Shown: positions 5,996 through 8,758 of the stretch, piece after piece
How the letters are laid out: every line of letters begins with the position of its first letter
Numbering within the stretch: position 1 is the stretch's first letter
Source of the DNA: Clostridiales bacterium
GTDB taxonomy: Bacteria > Bacillota > Clostridia > Lachnospirales > Lachnospiraceae
Direction: 5' to 3'
DNA: 8,758 bases
Assembly: GCA_018365455.1 (NCBI GenBank)
Contig: JAGZJZ010000113.1
Span: 1-8,758, forward strand
The notes under the pieces: generated by a model
Told to the model about the DNA's origin: nothing
The model's database searches: none
The model's input: the letters and a program-made list of their open reading frames with translations, nothing else
Position numbers and translations under genes: made by a program

Positions 5996-6129
5996 ACAAA
6001 TAAGCAGACAAATACTCATAGGCAGAAATCCCATCCCCAAAATAAAGGGTTTGATGCATCTGCAAATGAAAGTGACAAAATCTAAAAATATCACATCCTA
6101 CCACCACGAAAGGAACAAGGGTAACAAAA

Positions 6130-6747
6130 ATGGATAAATTTATTGAAGAATTTCGTAAAGAACGTCAAGATCATAATATTTCTCAAGAAGCACTTGCGGT
6201 CTATGCGGGTATATCACGGGAATACCTAAGCCGTATTGAAAACGGCAGACTTCCGGTAAGTGAAGATCTAAAAGAAGCGCTTATAGCCGCTTTGGAAAAG
6301 TTAAAACCGGATGCACCGCTTTTTCTCCTGATCGATTATGTCAGAGTACGCTTTCGTACAACGGACATCCGGCATGTCGTAGAAGATCTGCTGCAAATAG
6401 GGTTAAAGTTTATGGGACATGAAGACTTTGGATTCTATTCCTACTCCGAGCATTATTACCAGGGTGATATATTCATTATGGTGTCACCGGATGAAGAAAA
6501 GGGTGTCCTGTTAGAACTAAAGGGAAAAGGCTGCCGCCAGTTTGAAAATTATCTGCTAGAACAGGGACGTGACTGGTACGACTTTTTTCATCAATGTATC
6601 ATTGAAAATGCGGTAATCAAACGCCTGGATTTAGCCATCAACGACCGTGCCGGGCTGTTGGATATCCCGGAACTGATACAAAAATGTACAAACGGAGAAT
6701 GCATTTCAGTATTTAAAAAATTTGAAGATTACGGAAGCGGGCACTGA
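6130..6747 (+). pseudogene. mobT: MobT-type relaxase (Rep_trans family), N-terminal part, frameshifted
   Basis: This 205-residue piece has an XRE-type helix-turn-helix at about 4-58 (NISQEALAVYAGISREYLSRIENGR) followed by the first half of a Rep_trans (PF02486) domain: IDYVRVRF (68-75), LLELKGKGCRQFE (127-139) and KRLDLAIND (164-172). This layout matches the MobT relaxases of Tn916/ICESt3-like elements, which nick oriT to start transfer and rolling-circle replication. Reading stops at TGA 6745-6747 after DYGSGH. The missing half continues at once in the -1 frame from 6744. The intact gene would run to 7310 and encode about 394 residues, normal for the family. Losing one C from an original CAC-CTG would explain the break. 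AAGGG stands 8 bases before the ATG. Without its second half this piece should be inactive unless the shift is a sequencing error. Confidence 0.8.
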
Positions 6748-7310
6748 TTCCCACAAGAGACCAGCATAAAGTTGAAATGGGGAAAACATTGTATTTAGGC
6801 TCAAAACAAAGCGAATTATACTTCTGTATTTATGAAAAAGCATATGAACAGTACATCAAAAATGACATTCCACTGGAAGAAGCGGATATCAAGAACCGTT
6901 TTGAAATCCGCCTGAAAAATGAACGGGCTTTTCAGGCAATGTATGCCCTGCTGGCTTACCGGGATGCGGAACGGACGGCATTTTCCATCATTAACCGTTA
7001 TGTATATTTCGTAGACACTGATCCTGCCAAAGACAGATATGAATGGAAAAAAAATGCGAAATGGCTCTATTTCATAGGTGAACACCGGGAAAAGCTGCGG
7101 CTTACCACCAGCCCCAAAGAAAAGACCATCGATGATGCTTATAAATGGCTGCATCATCAAGTTTCACCGACGCTAAAAACGATGATGGAAATCGATAAAC
7201 GAAATGGAACAAAAATCATCGAAAATATGATTGAGAGTGCAAAACTTTCTGAAAAGCACCAGAAAACCATTGAACAACAGACTACATCCACCCGTGATAT
7301 GATTATCTGA
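6744..7310 (+). pseudogene. mobT: MobT-type relaxase, C-terminal part in the shifted frame
   Basis: In the -1 frame from CTG 6744 the sequence reads LIPTRDQHKVEMGKTLYLGS and carries on the Rep_trans domain with SELYFCIYEKAYEQ, then KNRFEIRLKNERA and a helical C-terminus. The LYLGS...IYEK region is highly conserved in the family and holds tyrosines that are candidates for the nicking residue, so the break separates DNA-binding and catalytic parts. An ATG at 6777 could start a 177-residue product, but no ribosome site precedes it and no protein family starts there. No slippery heptamer is present at the junction, which argues against programmed frameshifting. It ends 37 bp before the integrase ATG, so the two genes were probably one transcript. 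Confidence 0.75.
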
Positions 7311-7347
7311 CAGCAACACAAATCGAAAGGAAAGGAGGGGCATAGCC

Positions 7348-8628
7348 ATGACACAGAAAGACTGGTTGCAGATTGGCATTGAAAAAGGTATAATAGAACC
7401 TGAAAACTTAATATCTTCTGATAACAACAACTATATGAACCAGAACCTTGAAAATAAAAAAGTGTCGCCAGAAAGAAATGTAATAGCCAGAAAAGATGGC
7501 AGATTCATGTGCTATGCCCAGCTTGAAACCGGAAGAAAGGCAGTTTACGGCAAAACCTCGGAGGAAGCGGTGAAAAAGGCAGAACAGCGTGAAACAGATG
7601 ATAAAAAGTCAAATTCGGATGAAGTGAAATATTCGTTTGAAACTTACTATAAAAAGTGGTTCGTTACGAAAATGCATACCAATATCCGCCCGCAAACATT
7701 AGACCGGATAGAAAATACATACAACAAATACTATGCGGAAAAGTTCTGTAAACAGGATATCCGGTATCTGGAAGAAAACGTAATTATCGAATTTCATGTA
7801 ACATGTATTCAGCAATCCAAAAAGAAGTATATCAGCAGAAAAGAATTTGCTAAGATTATGCAGATCATCAAAGAAGCCTATCAGACCTATTATGATGAAT
7901 GTGTCCTTGCCCATGAAACCGTTCCGAAAGAGATTGTATGGGAAACTGTCAAAAGAAAGGTGGAAGAACAGGCAGTGATCCAAAGCCCAAAGAAAAAAGA
8001 GATTGCCCTCTCCGATTCCGAACGCAAAAACATGGAAAAAACCGCATTACTGGAAAAGAAAGTATCACCACTGCTGTGGATACTCGTAACCTGTACCGGG
8101 CTGCGAATCGGAGAATTGACAGCACTTACCTGGAATGACGTAGACTTTGAAAATGAGATATTGGATATTTCAAAGACAGTCTGCAAGTATTATAAGCGTG
8201 ACAAACAAGGAAAAAGACTCAGACAAGTTTATGATATTGGTACAACAAAGACTGCACATTCCAACCGGGAAGTACCTCTGACCGAAAGAGCCATATCTGT
8301 TCTAAAATATTTAAAAGAACTGCATCAAAGAAACGGATGGTATAAGCCAACCCAACTTCTTTGTTATGATGGTCATGCGTATGTGGCAAGGACAACGAAA
8401 CTAGCCAGGGATTTAAAGAAGTTCTGTGAAAGAGCCGGAGTTGAACCTGACAGAGTTCATCCACATCTTCTAAGGAAGACAGTAGCCACAGTCTTACATG
8501 AAGCAGGAATGAGCACCAGAGATATCGCAGACATTCTCGGGCATTCCGATATCACAACTACAGAGCAATGTTATATTATTTCAACAGAATCAGAAAAGAA
8601 ACGAAAAAAAATGGCGGCAGTTTTATAA
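7348..8628 (+). CDS. int: Tyrosine recombinase/integrase
   Basis: This 426-residue integrase is complete. Residues about 43-80 form an arm-binding domain (RNVIARKDGRFMCYAQ, ending SEEAVKKA); about 94-190 is the core-binding SAM-like domain; about 215-426 is the catalytic domain. The catalytic set is intact: R253 (CTGLRIGEL), K301 (GTTKTAHSNREVPL), H373 and R376 (HPHLLRK), H399 (LGHSD) and Y409 (EQCY). It should excise and insert the element by strand exchange at the tRNA-derived core, using the TTGACAGCA repeats at both ends as arm sites. AAGGAGG (7332-7338) gives a strong start 9 bases before the ATG. The first 42 residues are a polar extension not usual for Tn916-like integrases, possibly an insertion or a fused small gene remnant. 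No excisionase gene is seen in the window. It lies last in the relaxase transcript with no promoter of its own visible. Confidence 0.95.
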   Translation: MTQKDWLQIGIEKGIIEPENLISSDNNNYMNQNLENKKVSPERNVIARKDGRFMCYAQLETGRKAVYGKTSEEAVKKAEQRETDDKKSNSDEVKYSFETYYKKWFVTKMHTNIRPQTLDRIENTYNKYYAEKFCKQDIRYLEENVIIEFHVTCIQQSKKKYISRKEFAKIMQIIKEAYQTYYDECVLAHETVPKEIVWETVKRKVEEQAVIQSPKKKEIALSDSERKNMEKTALLEKKVSPLLWILVTCTGLRIGELTALTWNDVDFENEILDISKTVCKYYKRDKQGKRLRQVYDIGTTKTAHSNREVPLTERAISVLKYLKELHQRNGWYKPTQLLCYDGHAYVARTTKLARDLKKFCERAGVEPDRVHPHLLRKTVATVLHEAGMSTRDIADILGHSDITTTEQCYIISTESEKKRKKMAAVL

Positions 8629-8669
8629 AAAACTATCGTCATTTTTATTACAAAAGTCGCTAAACTTTT

Positions 8670-8698
8670 TTGACAGCAAACATTCAATTTTGACAGCA
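8670..8698 (+). repeat. Right pair of TTGACAGCA direct repeats (putative integrase arm sites)
   Basis: TTGACAGCA occurs at 8670-8678 and 8690-8698, 20 bp apart start to start, 41 bases after the integrase stop. The left pair is spaced 12 bp, so the two arms differ, as expected for P and P' arms that load the integrase differently. CAGCAAA (8674-8680) also pairs with TTTGCTG (8705-8711). Confidence 0.6.
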
Positions 8699-8722
8699 GT
8701 CTGATTTGCTGACCAATCCGCC

Positions 8723-8749
8723 AAACCCTTGATAAACACTAGGGTTTTT
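8723..8749 (+). terminator. Terminator-like hairpin after the integrase
   Basis: AAACCCT (8723-8729) and AGGGTTT (8741-8747) form a 7-bp stem with an 11-base loop, followed directly by further Ts. This fits a factor-independent terminator for the relaxase/integrase transcript. It stands close to the expected right attachment site, so it could also belong to the flank. Confidence 0.5.
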
Positions 8750-8758
8750 AATATTAAA

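Noticed and set aside
5840..6107. Two minus-strand open frames of 84 codons
   Set aside because: They cover the GC-rich foldable block and oriT-like site, overlap each other in different frames and have no ribosome site; stop codons are rare here because of composition.
6715..6747. Programmed -1 frameshift in the relaxase at the A6 run (6715-6720)
   Set aside because: The -1 frame after the A-run meets a TGA at 6723-6725, and no slippery heptamer lies between there and 6745.
76..8757. ATATTAA shared near both ends (76-82 and 8751-8757) as attachment core
   Set aside because: Seven AT-rich bases are expected by chance; the tRNA 3' remnant at 1-25 is a better core candidate.
1..8758. CRISPR array, coupling protein or secretion genes
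   Set aside because: No regularly spaced repeats and no FtsK/VirD4-like or VirB4-like ATPase motifs; the only clear P-loop is in the NB-ARC protein.

Overview
The window looks like most of a small integrative and mobilizable element (IME) from a low-to-medium GC Firmicute, probably a gut clostridium of the Lachnospiraceae type. That guess rests on the strong AGGAGG ribosome sites, the codon use and the kinds of genes present; nothing in the window fixes the species. All identifications come from reading the sequence, without database searches.

Layout: (1) Positions 1-25 look like the 3' end of a tRNA gene on the minus strand, cut off in the T-loop, as expected where an element has inserted into a tRNA. 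Two TTGACAGCA repeats follow at 89-109. (2) 190-2638 holds three minus-strand genes: a TIR-domain protein with an N-terminal winged helix and zinc ribbon, a 419-residue protein I cannot identify whose gene overlaps the TIR gene by 77 bp, and upstream an XRE-family repressor. This block is visibly more AT-rich than the rest. (3) A plus-strand gene of 109 residues runs divergently from the repressor, with a small palindrome at its promoter. (4) A convergent gap contains a long inverted repeat that looks like a terminator. (5) 3349-5655 is a minus-strand STAND ATPase of the NB-ARC type with TPR-like repeats. (6) 5656-6129 is a non-coding control region with an operator-like palindrome, a GC-rich foldable block and an oriT-like hairpin. 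(7) 6130-7310 is a MobT-type (Rep_trans) relaxase gene broken by an apparent one-base deletion. (8) 7348-8628 is a tyrosine integrase, followed by two more TTGACAGCA repeats and a terminator-like hairpin.

How it fits together: integrase, arm-type repeats, oriT-like site and relaxase form the mobility module. No coupling protein or secretion genes are seen, so transfer would depend on another conjugative element, and the frameshift may have stopped self-encoded mobilization. The cargo between the left end and the mobility module is two candidate immunity units: the TIR/unknown-protein pair with its XRE regulator, and the NB-ARC protein. The TIR pair is the best candidate for an undescribed system: a known NADase-type effector fold joined to a nucleic-acid-binding-like N-terminus and encoded with an unrecognised partner.
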